Source: Acinetobacter sp. ANC 3813
GTDB lineage: Bacteria; Pseudomonadota; Gammaproteobacteria; Pseudomonadales; Moraxellaceae
NCBI RefSeq assembly: GCF_002135435.1
Contig: NZ_NEGK01000010.1
Span: 1-64,000 of the forward strand
Direction: 5' to 3'
Length of the DNA stretch: 64,000 nucleotides
The first letter of the stretch is position 1. The number at the start of each line of letters is the position of its first letter. The position numbers and the translations under genes were made by a program. Below, piece after piece: positions 1-9,055 of this stretch. The notes under the pieces were generated by a model. It had not been told where the DNA came from. It saw only the letters and a program-made list of their open reading frames with translations, and did no database searches.

Positions 1-55
1 TCATAATCTCTTAATGATCTTCTTGCTGATTCGTCACCAGCAAGCTAGGTCGGCT

Positions 56-83
56 ATATTACTCTAAATCTCTTCAAAGTCAA
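56..83 (-). promoter_or_regulatory. Strong sigma70-type promoter, proximal of two
   Basis: On the minus strand TTGACT (78-83) is followed after 16 bases by TAATAT (56-61). A GC-rich discriminator-like AGCCGAC follows, as is common for stringently controlled stable-RNA promoters. It fires leftward out of the window. Confidence 0.6.
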
Positions 84-194
84 CTGGTAATTCAAATTAT
101 TTTAAACTTTCTTTCTAAAACCCAATCTTAACACTTCGTGCTAAGTTGCTGTTTTATCAGAAGTTTTAATCTTCATCACCGCCGATGGATGTGC

Positions 195-222
195 ATTCTA
201 CAGCATTTCACATCAGGCGCAA
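195..222 (-). promoter_or_regulatory. Sigma70-type promoter, distal of two
   Basis: On the minus strand TTGCGC (217-222) is followed after 16 bases by TAGAAT (195-200). It lies about 140 bases upstream of the proximal promoter with the same orientation, which gives a P1/P2 arrangement. Confidence 0.5.
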
Positions 223-311
223 CCACTTTTCTAAACTTATTTATTTGTATGATTAAAATTTCAACCACAAAACAACTAAATAATTGTTTTATATAATAAA
301 TTTATTTTAAC

Positions 312-923
312 TTAATTTGCATCAATAGTTTTAACCTCTAAATAGGCCACAATCATCATCGATAATTCATTCCTAAGCTGTTGTTCTGTAATGAGAAAGC
401 TATTATTGCTTACATATCTCATCATGGTAAAAAGCGTACTATTAATAATCACAAAGGATCGATTCTTTAAAGTTTCGAAGTCCCAGTACCGGTAATAGCG
501 GTTAAATAAATACATCCCAACCTCAAAAAAGTGTTTTTCTAAAACCTGAGATGCATCTGAATGCGCATAGGTGTGCCAATGCTTCAATATCTCAATCAAA
601 AAGCCTTGATCGGCTTTGAGCATGTCAAAACCGAATTGGATGGTCAGGGGAATAATGGTATGAATGTCTTGCTGCTCACCTTCCAGCACGATTTGCTTGA
701 GCAATAAGCCTAGCTGTTCGGACTTCTGCAGCAGCAATTCTTCTACGATCTGTTCTTTATTTTCAAAGTATTGATAGATCGAGCCAACACTGACACCTGA
801 ACGTTCTGCAATTTTAGGCGTGGTTAAATATGCCAATCCATCCTGCGCAATACATTGTTGTGCGGCTAAAAGTACATGCTCGACTATTTTTTTCGCGCGC
901 TGCTGCTGCGGTTTTTTTCTCAT
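312..923 (-). CDS. TetR/AcrR family transcriptional regulator
   Basis: A 203-residue DNA-binding repressor-type protein. Residues of about 10-60 form the TetR helix-turn-helix, with the familiar AERSGVSVGSIYQYFENKE-like turn and recognition helix. The rest is a helical ligand-binding domain with no assignable ligand. The N-terminus is strongly basic. It diverges from the MpaB-family gene starting at 1039, and TetR regulators often control their divergent neighbour, so that gene is the likely target. The 115-base gap contains only weak inverted repeats, for example GAATA/TATTC at 986-997, so no operator is claimed. Confidence 0.9.
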   Translation of the reverse strand: MRKKPQQQRAKKIVEHVLLAAQQCIAQDGLAYLTTPKIAERSGVSVGSIYQYFENKEQIVEELLLQKSEQLGLLLKQIVLEGEQQDIHTIIPLTIQFGFDMLKADQGFLIEILKHWHTYAHSDASQVLEKHFFEVGMYLFNRYYRYWDFETLKNRSFVIINSTLFTMMRYVSNNSFLITEQQLRNELSMMIVAYLEVKTIDAN

Positions 924-1038
924 TGTTATCCTGCATATGTCATCTGCAATGGAATGTTCGCCACGTGTTAATGCGAATTGAATGCGAATAAATATTCATA
1001 TTATTGTTCAATTTAACAGCAGCCGCAGGCCATTTGCA

Positions 1039-2244
1039 ATGTCTCTACTCTCACCTAAACGTTTGGCCACATTTCAGCGCATGCAGCAAAGCACGCTGTT
1101 CAGCCAATTGCTGAGTCATCTCACCACTCGCCCTTTAGCACCGTCTTATACAGAATATCTACATTTAAATACGGCGCTAAATTCTGGTGATGCGGCAATG
1201 GATAAGGTTGCAGCATGGGTCTTGCAAGATCCTAAAATCCGCCGCCCAATGTTTGAAACAGCACTGTATAAAGGACTTGATCATCTCAATGATGATATTC
1301 CTGTGCTGGTCGATTTTTTTCAGCAGATAGAACGCACACCAGATTGGTTGGATGAAAACCGCTTAGCCAAGGCCGTGCAGTTTACTCATCAGCTGGGTAT
1401 CAACAATGGTTTTGTATTGAGAGACTTGTCTCTTATGGCAGGCTATCTCTTTCCAGGATTTAATCAGCCCTTGATGATGACTGGCGCTTTAAACAAACAA
1501 GCAGGGACGCGGTTGGCAGAAACCACAAAATGGTGGGTGGATATTACCGAACCCAATGGTTTACAGCGTTACAGCAGCGGTTTTACCTCGACCCTTTATG
1601 TGCGTTTTATTCATGCTTTGGTTCGTTATCATCTTCAGAAAAACCAGCAATGGGATGCACAAACGTGGGGACTGCCGCTGAATCAATTTGATTTAGCCAT
1701 GACCAATCTTGCATTCAGCAGCGTGGTGTTGATTGGCATTCGTGCCTTAGGCATTTTTCCTTCACACACAGAAACGGAAGACTTTTTGCATTTTTGGCGT
1801 TATATCGGCTGGCTGATGGGCGTGGATGAACAATGGTTAATTCGTAAAGAATCTGAAGGCTGGCGCTATTTATATTGGATGCAATTTGCGCATCCACAAT
1901 CTGACAGCAGCAGCGCCGCATTAGGTGCAAGCTTATCTAAAGAACCTTTTGAGCGTCAGTATCGTTATCTACGTCCATTGCAGCAAAAATTAGCCTATCG
2001 GCAGCATTTAGAAATTACTCAATTCTTTATTGGCAAAAAACGTATGCAATCTTTGGGGTTAAAGCCACAAACAGCATCATGGTTTGCTTATTATTTAATT
2101 GGACGGAATCTAGTACTGTATAGCAGTGCGAAGCGCTTGCCTGCCCTGAATAAAAAGCTCAGATTAAAAGGCCGCGAAATCCAAAAACTCGGATTAGCGC
2201 TTTATCAATCTAAAGCCAAACAGTTGGCCAGCATGCATCAATGA
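1039..2244 (+). CDS. Oxygenase MpaB family protein (DUF2236)
   Basis: A 401-residue protein of the DUF2236/MpaB family, which includes the haem-containing rubber oxygenases of the Lcp type and the mycophenolate-pathway oxygenase MpaB. The conserved core with a TLYVRFIHALVRYH segment and a later MTNLAFSSVVLIG segment matches that family. I cannot name a substrate. An in-frame ATG at 982 would add 19 residues; I chose 1039 because the family-like sequence begins there and an AGG lies 9 bases upstream. It is divergent from a TetR gene and convergent with the copper receptor gene, and a bidirectional terminator follows the stop codon. Confidence 0.8.
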   Translation: MSLLSPKRLATFQRMQQSTLFSQLLSHLTTRPLAPSYTEYLHLNTALNSGDAAMDKVAAWVLQDPKIRRPMFETALYKGLDHLNDDIPVLVDFFQQIERTPDWLDENRLAKAVQFTHQLGINNGFVLRDLSLMAGYLFPGFNQPLMMTGALNKQAGTRLAETTKWWVDITEPNGLQRYSSGFTSTLYVRFIHALVRYHLQKNQQWDAQTWGLPLNQFDLAMTNLAFSSVVLIGIRALGIFPSHTETEDFLHFWRYIGWLMGVDEQWLIRKESEGWRYLYWMQFAHPQSDSSSAALGASLSKEPFERQYRYLRPLQQKLAYRQHLEITQFFIGKKRMQSLGLKPQTASWFAYYLIGRNLVLYSSAKRLPALNKKLRLKGREIQKLGLALYQSKAKQLASMHQ

Positions 2245-2283
2245 TTTCAGACACTTAGCCATTTTCATTTAGCCACTTGAACA

Positions 2284-2313
2284 AAAAAAGCAGAGCGCCT
2301 GCCCTGCTTTTTT
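2284..2313. terminator. Bidirectional terminator between convergent genes
   Basis: The 10-bp arms AAAAAAGCAG and CTGCTTTTTT flank a 10-base loop. A T-run follows the stem on both strands, so it can end both the MpaB-family transcript and the copper receptor transcript. Confidence 0.75.
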
Positions 2314-2333
2314 ATTATTTAAAAAGAATAAGC

Positions 2334-4421
2334 TTAGAATTTCATAGAAATCCGCGCCCAGTAATTGCGGCCGATATTGTTAAACTGCTGATCTTCTGCA
2401 AAACCGAAACCAGCGCTGCCCGACTTATTCAAATGCTCTTTGTAGGTTTTATCCAATGCATTGTCTATGCCTGCAGAGAAATCTACCCCCTCACGAATAT
2501 GATAGGTGCCATTTAATGATACAGTGCCAAAACCAGCGCTTTGATCCATATCATAACCCACGATATTGCCTTGATCTTTGCTGATGCGGTTTTGTCCATT
2601 CACTACACGCCATAAAGCGCCGAGGGTATATTGTTCCTGAACATAACGCAGATTGATCCGCGCCTCCAAAGGCGCAATTTGCGGTAATGGTCTGCCATCA
2701 GTCGTGTTTTTACCCCAAGCATACATTGTGCTGACATCCGCCTGAATGGCCTCGCTAAATTGATAGCCCACACCCGCTTCAGCGCCCGCAATCGTGGCAT
2801 CGACATTTTTAGCGCCCGCTGTTTTGCTGGCCGTACCATGATTCATGCCCGACATGCCGCTATGGTCGTGATAACTCATTAAAATATAATCATTGATTAA
2901 GCCTGCATAAGCCGAAGTCCATGAGCTGAAATTGCCATGTGCATGCTGATAGCCTAGATCCAGCTGTAAGGTTTTTTCAGTTTTAATGTCATTAAATGCA
3001 GGAACTGGCATCCCTGTATTGCCATGTTTGGCGCTGAATAACTCCCAATAATCTGGCATGCGTTCAACATAACCTAAACCGATATAGGTTTTGCCATCAT
3101 CATGTTCAGGATGCTGACTTTCAAAACGGATAAAGCCGCTTGGCAAAGTTTCTTTGCGCTGATCGTTCAATGCAAATGCATCTACTTTGACCTGATCAAT
3201 ACGTGCGCCAGTGACCAGTTTATGCTGCTCATTCAACTGATAAGACAATTCACTGAAAGCACCATAAGATTGAAATTGCATATTGGTGCTAAATGCCGAA
3301 TTCATCAATGGCATTGCCAAAGATGTCATACTGCCGCCATGCTTATTCATTTGCGAATCAATCCCTGCTGTCCACGTCAGCTGATCCCATGCACTGGTTA
3401 ATGCAGCGCGTGAATTCAAGGTACGGCGCGTCACCTGCATAGACATTGGATTTGGCATCATCATATGTGTTGTCATATCATGCGTCATTGGCGGTGTACG
3501 CAAACTGTAGTTATCCATAATATGGTCGTTATAACTATAGTTCACTTGCGCTTCAATTTTCTGAATCACATCTGTCAGATTTTTCTTTTCAAAACGCAGG
3601 CCAAGACTTTCACGGGCAAATTGTGAACCATCCATAGAACGGCCAGCATACACAGCTTCGCCATCGGCTTTACCGCCCGTCAGTTCCAGCCAAGTATTTT
3701 CATCTGGCGTCCAGCCTAAGGCTACATCCGCATTCCAGCGCTCCCAGTCCGAAGGCACCGTATCACCATTGCCATCTTTATAGCTGTCTGAAACCGAGCG
3801 GTTGGCGTTCAGGCGGATATATTTTTGTGCATCCCCTGCTGCTGCTTCGACATTATGATCCAAACGGTCATAAGACCCCATCAATACACTGGCTTGACCG
3901 CGGTAATGCTGATCTTCTGAAAATTGTTCAGGCGTGCGTTCAAAAATCACCGTTGCAGCCGAACCTGTATTGGCATACTGCACCGTTTGCGGGCCTTTAA
4001 TCACTGAAATACGGTCATAGCTTTCAGGAGAGATATAAGACGTCGGCGCATCCATACGATTCGGGCAGGCACCGAGATTTTCCGTCCCATCTGTCAGGAT
4101 TTTAATACGCGAACCAAACATGCCTCGGAAAGTCACATCACTATTGGTACCGCCATTTTTAATGGCGCTGAATCCCATAATGCTTTGCAGATAGTCTGCG
4201 CCATCGCTGGCAGGTACAGGCTGAATCGGCTGTTTAGGATCAGCAATCACAATCAAACCATTGGCGTCACTGCCCTGCTGCGACGTCAAGACAATCGGCG
4301 CCAAAGTTTGAACTGGACGATCCTGCATTGGCTGTTCAGGCGAATTCGCCCATGCAGCAGATGAACACACGACAGCAATCGCAGCCACTAAAGGCTGTAA
4401 ATAAAATGTAGGCTGAGCCAT
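2334..4421 (-). CDS. oprC: TonB-dependent copper receptor, OprC type
   Basis: A 695-residue outer-membrane TonB-dependent receptor. Residues 1-25 are a signal peptide ending in AWA. A plug domain occupies about 55-165 and the beta-barrel ends in an aromatic-rich strand closing with F (ARISMKF). OprC of Pseudomonas aeruginosa binds copper with a CxxxM pair in the plug and an HxM pair in the barrel. Here Cys119 and Met123 (CPNRM) and His300 and Met302 (HIM) reproduce this pattern. Two Met/His-rich loops, near 310-330 and 520-535, add potential metal ligands. The next gene downstream in its sense direction ends convergently; the His-rich DUF2946 gene lies just upstream on the same strand. The role is probably copper import or scavenging across the outer membrane. 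Confidence 0.9.
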   Translation of the reverse strand: MAQPTFYLQPLVAAIAVVCSSAAWANSPEQPMQDRPVQTLAPIVLTSQQGSDANGLIVIADPKQPIQPVPASDGADYLQSIMGFSAIKNGGTNSDVTFRGMFGSRIKILTDGTENLGACPNRMDAPTSYISPESYDRISVIKGPQTVQYANTGSAATVIFERTPEQFSEDQHYRGQASVLMGSYDRLDHNVEAAAGDAQKYIRLNANRSVSDSYKDGNGDTVPSDWERWNADVALGWTPDENTWLELTGGKADGEAVYAGRSMDGSQFARESLGLRFEKKNLTDVIQKIEAQVNYSYNDHIMDNYSLRTPPMTHDMTTHMMMPNPMSMQVTRRTLNSRAALTSAWDQLTWTAGIDSQMNKHGGSMTSLAMPLMNSAFSTNMQFQSYGAFSELSYQLNEQHKLVTGARIDQVKVDAFALNDQRKETLPSGFIRFESQHPEHDDGKTYIGLGYVERMPDYWELFSAKHGNTGMPVPAFNDIKTEKTLQLDLGYQHAHGNFSSWTSAYAGLINDYILMSYHDHSGMSGMNHGTASKTAGAKNVDATIAGAEAGVGYQFSEAIQADVSTMYAWGKNTTDGRPLPQIAPLEARINLRYVQEQYTLGALWRVVNGQNRISKDQGNIVGYDMDQSAGFGTVSLNGTYHIREGVDFSAGIDNALDKTYKEHLNKSGSAGFGFAEDQQFNNIGRNYWARISMKF

Positions 4422-4497
4422 TTTTTGAATCTCACTTAATACATAAATGCAACTGGGCTGGAGTCAACCAAGACCCTTCAATTTTTAAAACGTTGAT

Positions 4498-4941
4498 TTA
4501 TGCAAAAAGCGGCGGCGCTCTGCCCTGCGGCAGCAAAAATAAGCGCTGCAGCGCAAACCAGACATGTGCAAATGCCTGCTGAAAAGCCACTAAACGGATT
4601 TGAATGCGGTCCAAAACTTCTTTAATGTCTAATTCAGGCGGCAGCACCAAATTGCCGTAAACCGTACAGTATTGGCAATGGTGATTTGCATCATGATGAT
4701 GTGCAGGCTGTTCGTTCAGATGAGTGTGATGATCGGCTGAAGATGAATGATGCGAAACAGAATGATGCTGAGCAGCGGCATGATTTGGTGTGTGGTCTAA
4801 TAAAAGCGCACGCGCAATGGTTTCACAGACCGGCGCAATTTGATATTGCGGCGGAAGCAAAGGCTGCAGGAACACAGCAATCTGTAAAAATACCGCTGCA
4901 AAAGACAGCAGCAAGCCATTACGCAAGAACACAGGCGGCAA
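4498..4941 (-). CDS. His-rich DUF2946-like protein, copper-associated
   Basis: A 147-residue protein with an N-terminal hydrophobic segment (about residues 8-30), a central tract very rich in His and Ser (about 53-90, including a HHDANHHCQYC stretch) and a short C-terminal amphipathic part. DUF2946 proteins have this architecture and often sit beside copper-handling genes. The CxxC-like HCQYC motif together with the His run suggests periplasmic or membrane-associated metal binding, which is inference. It lies 76 bases upstream of oprC on the same strand and is probably co-transcribed with it. No enzymatic function can be assigned. Confidence 0.75.
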   Translation of the reverse strand: MPPVFLRNGLLLSFAAVFLQIAVFLQPLLPPQYQIAPVCETIARALLLDHTPNHAAAQHHSVSHHSSSADHHTHLNEQPAHHHDANHHCQYCTVYGNLVLPPELDIKEVLDRIQIRLVAFQQAFAHVWFALQRLFLLPQGRAPPLFA

Positions 4942-4973
4942 ACTCTAAAATTTGTCGGGGCCCAGTATAGCAA

Positions 4974-4993
4974 AACCCAATCGAAATTGGGTT
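4974..4993 (-). terminator. Terminator of def
   Basis: The 8-bp arms AACCCAAT and ATTGGGTT flank a CGAA tetraloop, and on the minus strand the stem runs into TTTTGC. It lies just past the def stop codon. Confidence 0.6.
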
Positions 4994-5025
4994 CAGGCTT
5001 GAGAACGATTTTTTAAATTGAACGC

Positions 5026-5559
5026 TTAGCCGCGTTTTACCGCCACTTTGTCTTTTTGACGCTGGCGCACTGTTTTCTCAACTTTTTCACGCGCGCGCTG
5101 ACGCTTTAAAGGAGACAGATAGTCGACAAACAGCTTACCGTTTAAGTGATCCATTTCATGCTGGATGCAAACTGCGAGAAGTCCGTCAGCTTCCAGCTCA
5201 AAAGACTCACCTTGAAGATTCACCGCATCAATTTTTACGCGTGACGGACGCGAAACTTTATCGTATATTTGAGGCACTGACAGACAGCCCTCTTCATACG
5301 GCTGCGTCTCTTGCGTCAATGGCGTAATTTTGGGGTTGATAAACACCATGGGTTGATCTTTATCTTCAGATAAATCCATAACAATCAGCTGAATATGCTG
5401 ATCCACTTGTGTCGCTGCCAAGCCAATGCCGGGCGCTTCATACATGGTTTCAAACATGTCTGCTGCTAACTGACGAATTTCATCAGTAACTTCTTCGACT
5501 GGTTTTGCAATGGTACGAAGACGGGGATCGGGGAAACTTAAAATAGGTAATAAGGCCAT
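5026..5559 (-). CDS. def: Peptide deformylase
   Basis: A 177-residue metalloenzyme that removes the formyl group from the initiator Met of nascent proteins. All three family motifs are present: GIGLAATQ at 44-51, EGCLS at 90-94 with metal ligand Cys92, and HEMDH at 134-138 with two His ligands and the catalytic Glu. Length is normal and the C-terminus is basic (QRQKDK...). It diverges from the LysM gene, leaving dprA and tsaC on the other strand, which is a known gammaproteobacterial neighbourhood. A terminator follows it. Confidence 0.97.
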   Translation of the reverse strand: MALLPILSFPDPRLRTIAKPVEEVTDEIRQLAADMFETMYEAPGIGLAATQVDQHIQLIVMDLSEDKDQPMVFINPKITPLTQETQPYEEGCLSVPQIYDKVSRPSRVKIDAVNLQGESFELEADGLLAVCIQHEMDHLNGKLFVDYLSPLKRQRAREKVEKTVRQRQKDKVAVKRG

Positions 5560-5678
5560 ACGACGTCCTCACTTATGCCATTGATCAAAAAACAAAATGA
5601 AGGAATGCTTCATCAAAAAATTGTGTGTAATATCGTTATTATAACGCAACTGCATACATAATTTTAGGAATTATGATA

Positions 5679-6836
5679 ATGAAAAAGGTTTTGAAGGGCA
5701 TGCCAACTTTTAGTGCCTTGGGGTTTAAAAAACAATTATTAGCGCTTGCCGTCTGTGTCAGCGTTGGGGCTGGCATGGTCAGCGTTGCTGAAGCTGCGCC
5801 AGCCAGAAACGTCAACCCGCCTGCTTTAAAAGCTGGAGCGCCGCAAGTTTATGTGGTGAAAAAAGGCGATACGCTGTGGGATATCTCAAAAAGATTTTTA
5901 AAAAACCCTGTACGCTGGCCTGAAATTTGGGCAAGCAATAAGCATGTGAAAAACCCGCATTGGATTTTCCCGGGTGACCGCTTATTAATGTGTACCTACA
6001 ACGGCAAGCCAATCATCGGTAAAGATGAAGGTGACGGCTGTGAAGGCATCATCCGCCGCTACACTGGCGGCGGCACAAAAATGCAGCCTCAGGTGCGTAT
6101 TGAGTCCTTAAACAGCTCAATCCCTGTCATTCCACTGGAATACATCAAGCAATGGCTTGAACGCAGCATGGTGGTTTCAGCAGAGTCTCTTGAAAATACA
6201 CCGTATATTCTAGGCACTGCAGACCAGCGTGTTCTGGCAGCCAAAGGCCAAACCGTATATGCACGCGGCAACGGTTTAACCGTAGGCCAGCGCTATGCAG
6301 TCTACCGTGAAGGCGAACCGTACATCTTTACCGATGTTAACGGCAAAAAATTCAATGCAGGCTTAGAGCTGAATCAGGTCGCATCAGCCATTGCCATTCG
6401 CGGTGAAAATGACATCACCACACTGGAACTGACAGACACCTATAACGGCGAAGTTCGCCGCAGTGACCGTGTTCTGCCTGAATATGACCCAATGCTGCCA
6501 ACATTGTTCTATCCGACCAATGCTGAAAACATTACTGCAGGCGGCAGTATTGTCCGCGTGATGGGTTCAATTGGCACAGCAGCAGCCAACAGCGTGGTTA
6601 CCATTGACCGCGGCGCACTGCAAGGCATTCAATCTGGCCATGTGTTCAGCGTAAATCAAAAAGGCGAAATCGTAACTGATCCAAAAACCAAAGAGCGCGT
6701 TCAGCTTCCAGGTCAGCGCATCGGCAATATCATGGTGTTCAAAACCTTTGACAACTTAAGCTACGCCTTTGTCTTAGACAGCGAATTGCCAATTAAAGTT
6801 GGCGCAAGCATTCAGCCGCCGCTGATGGATGAATAA
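5679..6836 (+). CDS. LysM domain-containing exported protein
   Basis: A 385-residue protein with a signal peptide (hydrophobic LLALAVCVSVGAG, cleavage near AEA-AP) and one LysM domain at about residues 55-105 starting YVVKKGDTLWDIS. LysM binds peptidoglycan N-acetylglucosamine. The remaining roughly 270 residues carry no domain I can name, but resemble the family found beside dprA in many gammaproteobacteria. AGGAA at 5666-5670 lies 8 bases before this ATG; an ATG at 5673 is only 2 bases away from it and therefore less likely. A terminator separates the gene from dprA. Confidence 0.85.
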   Translation: MKKVLKGMPTFSALGFKKQLLALAVCVSVGAGMVSVAEAAPARNVNPPALKAGAPQVYVVKKGDTLWDISKRFLKNPVRWPEIWASNKHVKNPHWIFPGDRLLMCTYNGKPIIGKDEGDGCEGIIRRYTGGGTKMQPQVRIESLNSSIPVIPLEYIKQWLERSMVVSAESLENTPYILGTADQRVLAAKGQTVYARGNGLTVGQRYAVYREGEPYIFTDVNGKKFNAGLELNQVASAIAIRGENDITTLELTDTYNGEVRRSDRVLPEYDPMLPTLFYPTNAENITAGGSIVRVMGSIGTAAANSVVTIDRGALQGIQSGHVFSVNQKGEIVTDPKTKERVQLPGQRIGNIMVFKTFDNLSYAFVLDSELPIKVGASIQPPLMDE

Positions 6837-6855
6837 TCCTTCTAAGAAAGTATAG

Positions 6856-6890
6856 GAATGAGGCTGAAATTCAGCCTCATTCTATTTTTA
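6856..6890 (+). terminator. Terminator after the LysM gene
   Basis: A 12-bp perfect stem (GAATGAGGCTGA paired with TCAGCCTCATTC) with an AAT loop is followed by TATTTTTA. It may not fully separate dprA, which starts 36 bases later. Confidence 0.7.
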
Positions 6891-6925
6891 AACAATAAAA
6901 AGAAGACAGCTTTAAAGGTCTCATT

Positions 6926-8056
6926 ATGTTCAATTCATTCAGCTCCGTGCAGCTAGATTACATTCGTCTGTGGTTTTTGGTTCAGCATTCTCTCAGCAGT
7001 TTCCGTAAAATTCAGTCGCACTATGCGTCACTTGCTGAAGCGCTCCAGCCGAATCAATTACCTGTTTGGCAAAGCTTAGGTATTCATAAAAATCATCTGC
7101 AGCGTTTTCAGGACTCAAACACAGAAGCCGAACAGCAAAAATTCCAGCACTGCCTGAAACAGATTGAACAAAGCTGTGATTTCATCCTCATGGATACTGA
7201 TCCCGCTTATCCGCCTCAGCTTTTACCTTATATTGACCGGCCGCCTCTTCTATTTGGTCAAGGAAGCCCAGATGCGCTGCTGCAGCCTCAAGTTGCAATA
7301 GTCGGCAGCCGCAAACCCAGCCCGCATGGCCGGCAAGTCGCTTATGATTTTGCCTATTATTTGAGCGAACAAGGCTTTTATATCAACAGCGGTTTGGCGC
7401 AAGGGATTGATGAAGCAGCACATCAAGCCGCTTTAAAACACCAGCGCACCATTGCCGTGATGGGAACTGGACTGGAGCAAACCTATCCCGCGCAGCATCA
7501 AAGCTTAAGACAGGATATTTTAAACAGCGGCGGTGCAGTGATTACAGAGTTTCTGCCGCATACGCCGCCGCAGCAGCACCATTTCCCGCGCCGAAACCGC
7601 ATTGTCAGCGGCCTCAGCCTCGGTGTGATTGTGGCAGAAGCCACCTTAAAAAGCGGCTCGCTCATTACCGCCAAAATTGCCGCCGAACAAGGTAAAACGG
7701 TCTTTGCAATTCCTGGCCATATTTATGGAGAATTCCATCAAGGCTGCCATCAATTGATCCGCGAAGGCGCCATTCTGATTGATCATCCGCAGCAAGTCAT
7801 TGAAGATGTGGCCTTGCCTACCCAGTGGCAAGCCACCGCCGCCAAATCCAAAAAAGCCGAAAATACACAGGAAGCGCTCGCTGTGCCTGAGCATTTGCAA
7901 AGCCTATACCAGCAATTGGATTGGAACGGACAAACACTGGATCACCTAGCCCTGAACATTCAGCTCAATACCGCTGCGCTCACCAGCCAGCTGATGGAGC
8001 TTGAGCTTTTAGGGCTTGCGCAGCAGCAGGCCGGATGCTATCTGCGTTGTCGTTAG
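6926..8056 (+). CDS. dprA: DNA-processing protein DprA
   Basis: A 376-residue protein that loads RecA onto incoming single-stranded DNA in natural transformation. The central Rossmann-like domain shows VGSRKPS near residue 130, SGLAQGIDEAAH near 155, GTGLEQTYP near 180 and FPRRNRIVSGLS near 217. The last 60 residues look like the winged-helix DML1-type domain. Acinetobacter strains are naturally competent, so the gene is expected to be functional. tsaC follows after 54 bases and may be co-transcribed. Confidence 0.95.
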   Translation: MFNSFSSVQLDYIRLWFLVQHSLSSFRKIQSHYASLAEALQPNQLPVWQSLGIHKNHLQRFQDSNTEAEQQKFQHCLKQIEQSCDFILMDTDPAYPPQLLPYIDRPPLLFGQGSPDALLQPQVAIVGSRKPSPHGRQVAYDFAYYLSEQGFYINSGLAQGIDEAAHQAALKHQRTIAVMGTGLEQTYPAQHQSLRQDILNSGGAVITEFLPHTPPQQHHFPRRNRIVSGLSLGVIVAEATLKSGSLITAKIAAEQGKTVFAIPGHIYGEFHQGCHQLIREGAILIDHPQQVIEDVALPTQWQATAAKSKKAENTQEALAVPEHLQSLYQQLDWNGQTLDHLALNIQLNTAALTSQLMELELLGLAQQQAGCYLRCR

Positions 8057-8110
8057 CGCAAATTAGGTTCACAATAGCCTGATTGTTTTTCTGAATAAGG
8101 TTCAAGTCAC

Positions 8111-8680
8111 ATGATTACCACCTCTGTTGCTGAAGCAGCTGACTGTCTGAAAAAAGGACAAGTTTTAGCCTATCCTACAGAGGCTGTTTGGGGCCTAGGC
8201 TGTGACCCCTTCAATGAACAGGCATTTCATGAAATTTTAAGGCTCAAGCAGCGCCCGATTGAAAAAGGTGTGATTTTGCTGGCAGCGCATGTTTCTCAAG
8301 TTGAGCATCTATTAACAGGCCTGAGTGAGGAAATGCGCGAGCAGGTGATTGCATCTTGGAGCGACCGCGCCCCAAATGAGCGCGCAACAACATGGCTGCT
8401 GCCTGCAGGTGACGACATTCCCCGCTGGATTAAAGGCAATCATCCCAAAGTCGCAGTGCGGGTCACGACTCACTCCCTTTGCGTGGCGCTGTGTCATGCA
8501 TTTAATGGCTTTATCGTTTCGACCAGCGCCAACCCTGCGGGCTTAGAGCCAGCACGCTCTCTGCAGGAAGCCAGTCAATATTTTGCAGCTGAATTGAATT
8601 ATCTGAATGGCGATCTTGGTCTCAGTCAGGAACCCAGCAAGATTATTGATGCAGAAACAGGCAAAATCATTCGTGCATAA
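8111..8680 (+). CDS. tsaC: Threonylcarbamoyl-AMP synthase (YrdC/Sua5 family)
   Basis: A 189-residue single-domain YrdC protein that makes threonylcarbamoyl-AMP from threonine, bicarbonate and ATP for the t6A37 modification of ANN-decoding tRNAs. Family motifs include the YPTEAVWGLGCDP segment near residue 21, LKQRPIEKGVI near 44, and VSTSANPAG near 138. The length fits TsaC and is too short for Sua5, which has an added domain. It is the last gene of the dprA-tsaC stretch. Confidence 0.93.
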   Translation: MITTSVAEAADCLKKGQVLAYPTEAVWGLGCDPFNEQAFHEILRLKQRPIEKGVILLAAHVSQVEHLLTGLSEEMREQVIASWSDRAPNERATTWLLPAGDDIPRWIKGNHPKVAVRVTTHSLCVALCHAFNGFIVSTSANPAGLEPARSLQEASQYFAAELNYLNGDLGLSQEPSKIIDAETGKIIRA

Positions 8681-8681
8681 G

Positions 8682-8711
8682 CTAAAAATTATTCGCCATG
8701 GCGATTTTTAG
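8682..8711 (+). terminator. Candidate terminator of tsaC
   Basis: CTAAAAAT and ATTTTTAG arms enclose an inner CGCC/GGCG pairing. The T-run lies within the distal arm, as in many bidirectional terminators. It starts 2 bases after the tsaC stop. Confidence 0.5.
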
Positions 8712-8713
8712 AT

Positions 8714-8747
8714 AAAAAAAAGCTCAGCCATATAGGGATGGCTGAGC
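8714..8747 (-). terminator. Terminator of the EamA gene
   Basis: A 10-bp stem (GCTCAGCCAT with ATGGCTGAGC) is followed on the minus strand by eight T residues. The orientation suits the leftward EamA transcript, though it lies about 310 bases past the stop codon. Confidence 0.65.
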
Positions 8748-9055
8748 ATAAAAAAGGATGTGCATTAATCACATCCAGAGGGTCTGGAAATCTTGGAGAA
8801 AGCTGCAAAAATATGCATTTCTTTCAGTGACGGTATTATGTGATAAAGCTATTTTATAGACAAATAGATTTTTTCTATTAATCTAAAGATTATATGTATT
8901 AATATAACATATAAAACATAACCTTAGTCAAAATATCCTGCTATTTTTGATCATTTAATTAACAAAACAAAAAGGATTTCCATCCAGTTCACACTTTATT
9001 GAATTGGTTTTTTCCAATTTCAGTTACAAAAATATTTTCACTTTTTTTCATTTTT

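Larger units (their letters stand above)
1..311 (-). promoter_or_regulatory. Leader and tandem promoter region facing out of the window, probably of an rRNA operon
   Basis: No gene fits in this stretch. Read on the minus strand it has two promoter-like pairs (described separately) and then a leader. The leader has a hairpin with 7-bp arms at 22-28 and 38-44 and runs off the left edge. Two strong promoters in series and a long untranslated structured leader are typical of rRNA operons in gammaproteobacteria. The identity of the downstream gene is inference, because it lies outside the window. Confidence 0.5.
8681..9055. other. Intergenic region with two terminators, otherwise empty
   Basis: Apart from hairpins at 8682-8711 and 8722-8747 this stretch is AT-rich, with no open frame, repeat or clear promoter. 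It separates the convergent tsaC and EamA genes. Confidence 0.6.

Noticed and set aside
979..998. TetR operator between the first TetR gene and the MpaB-family gene
   Set aside because: The inverted repeats there have 5-bp arms only and are AT-rich, so they are not above chance in this gap.
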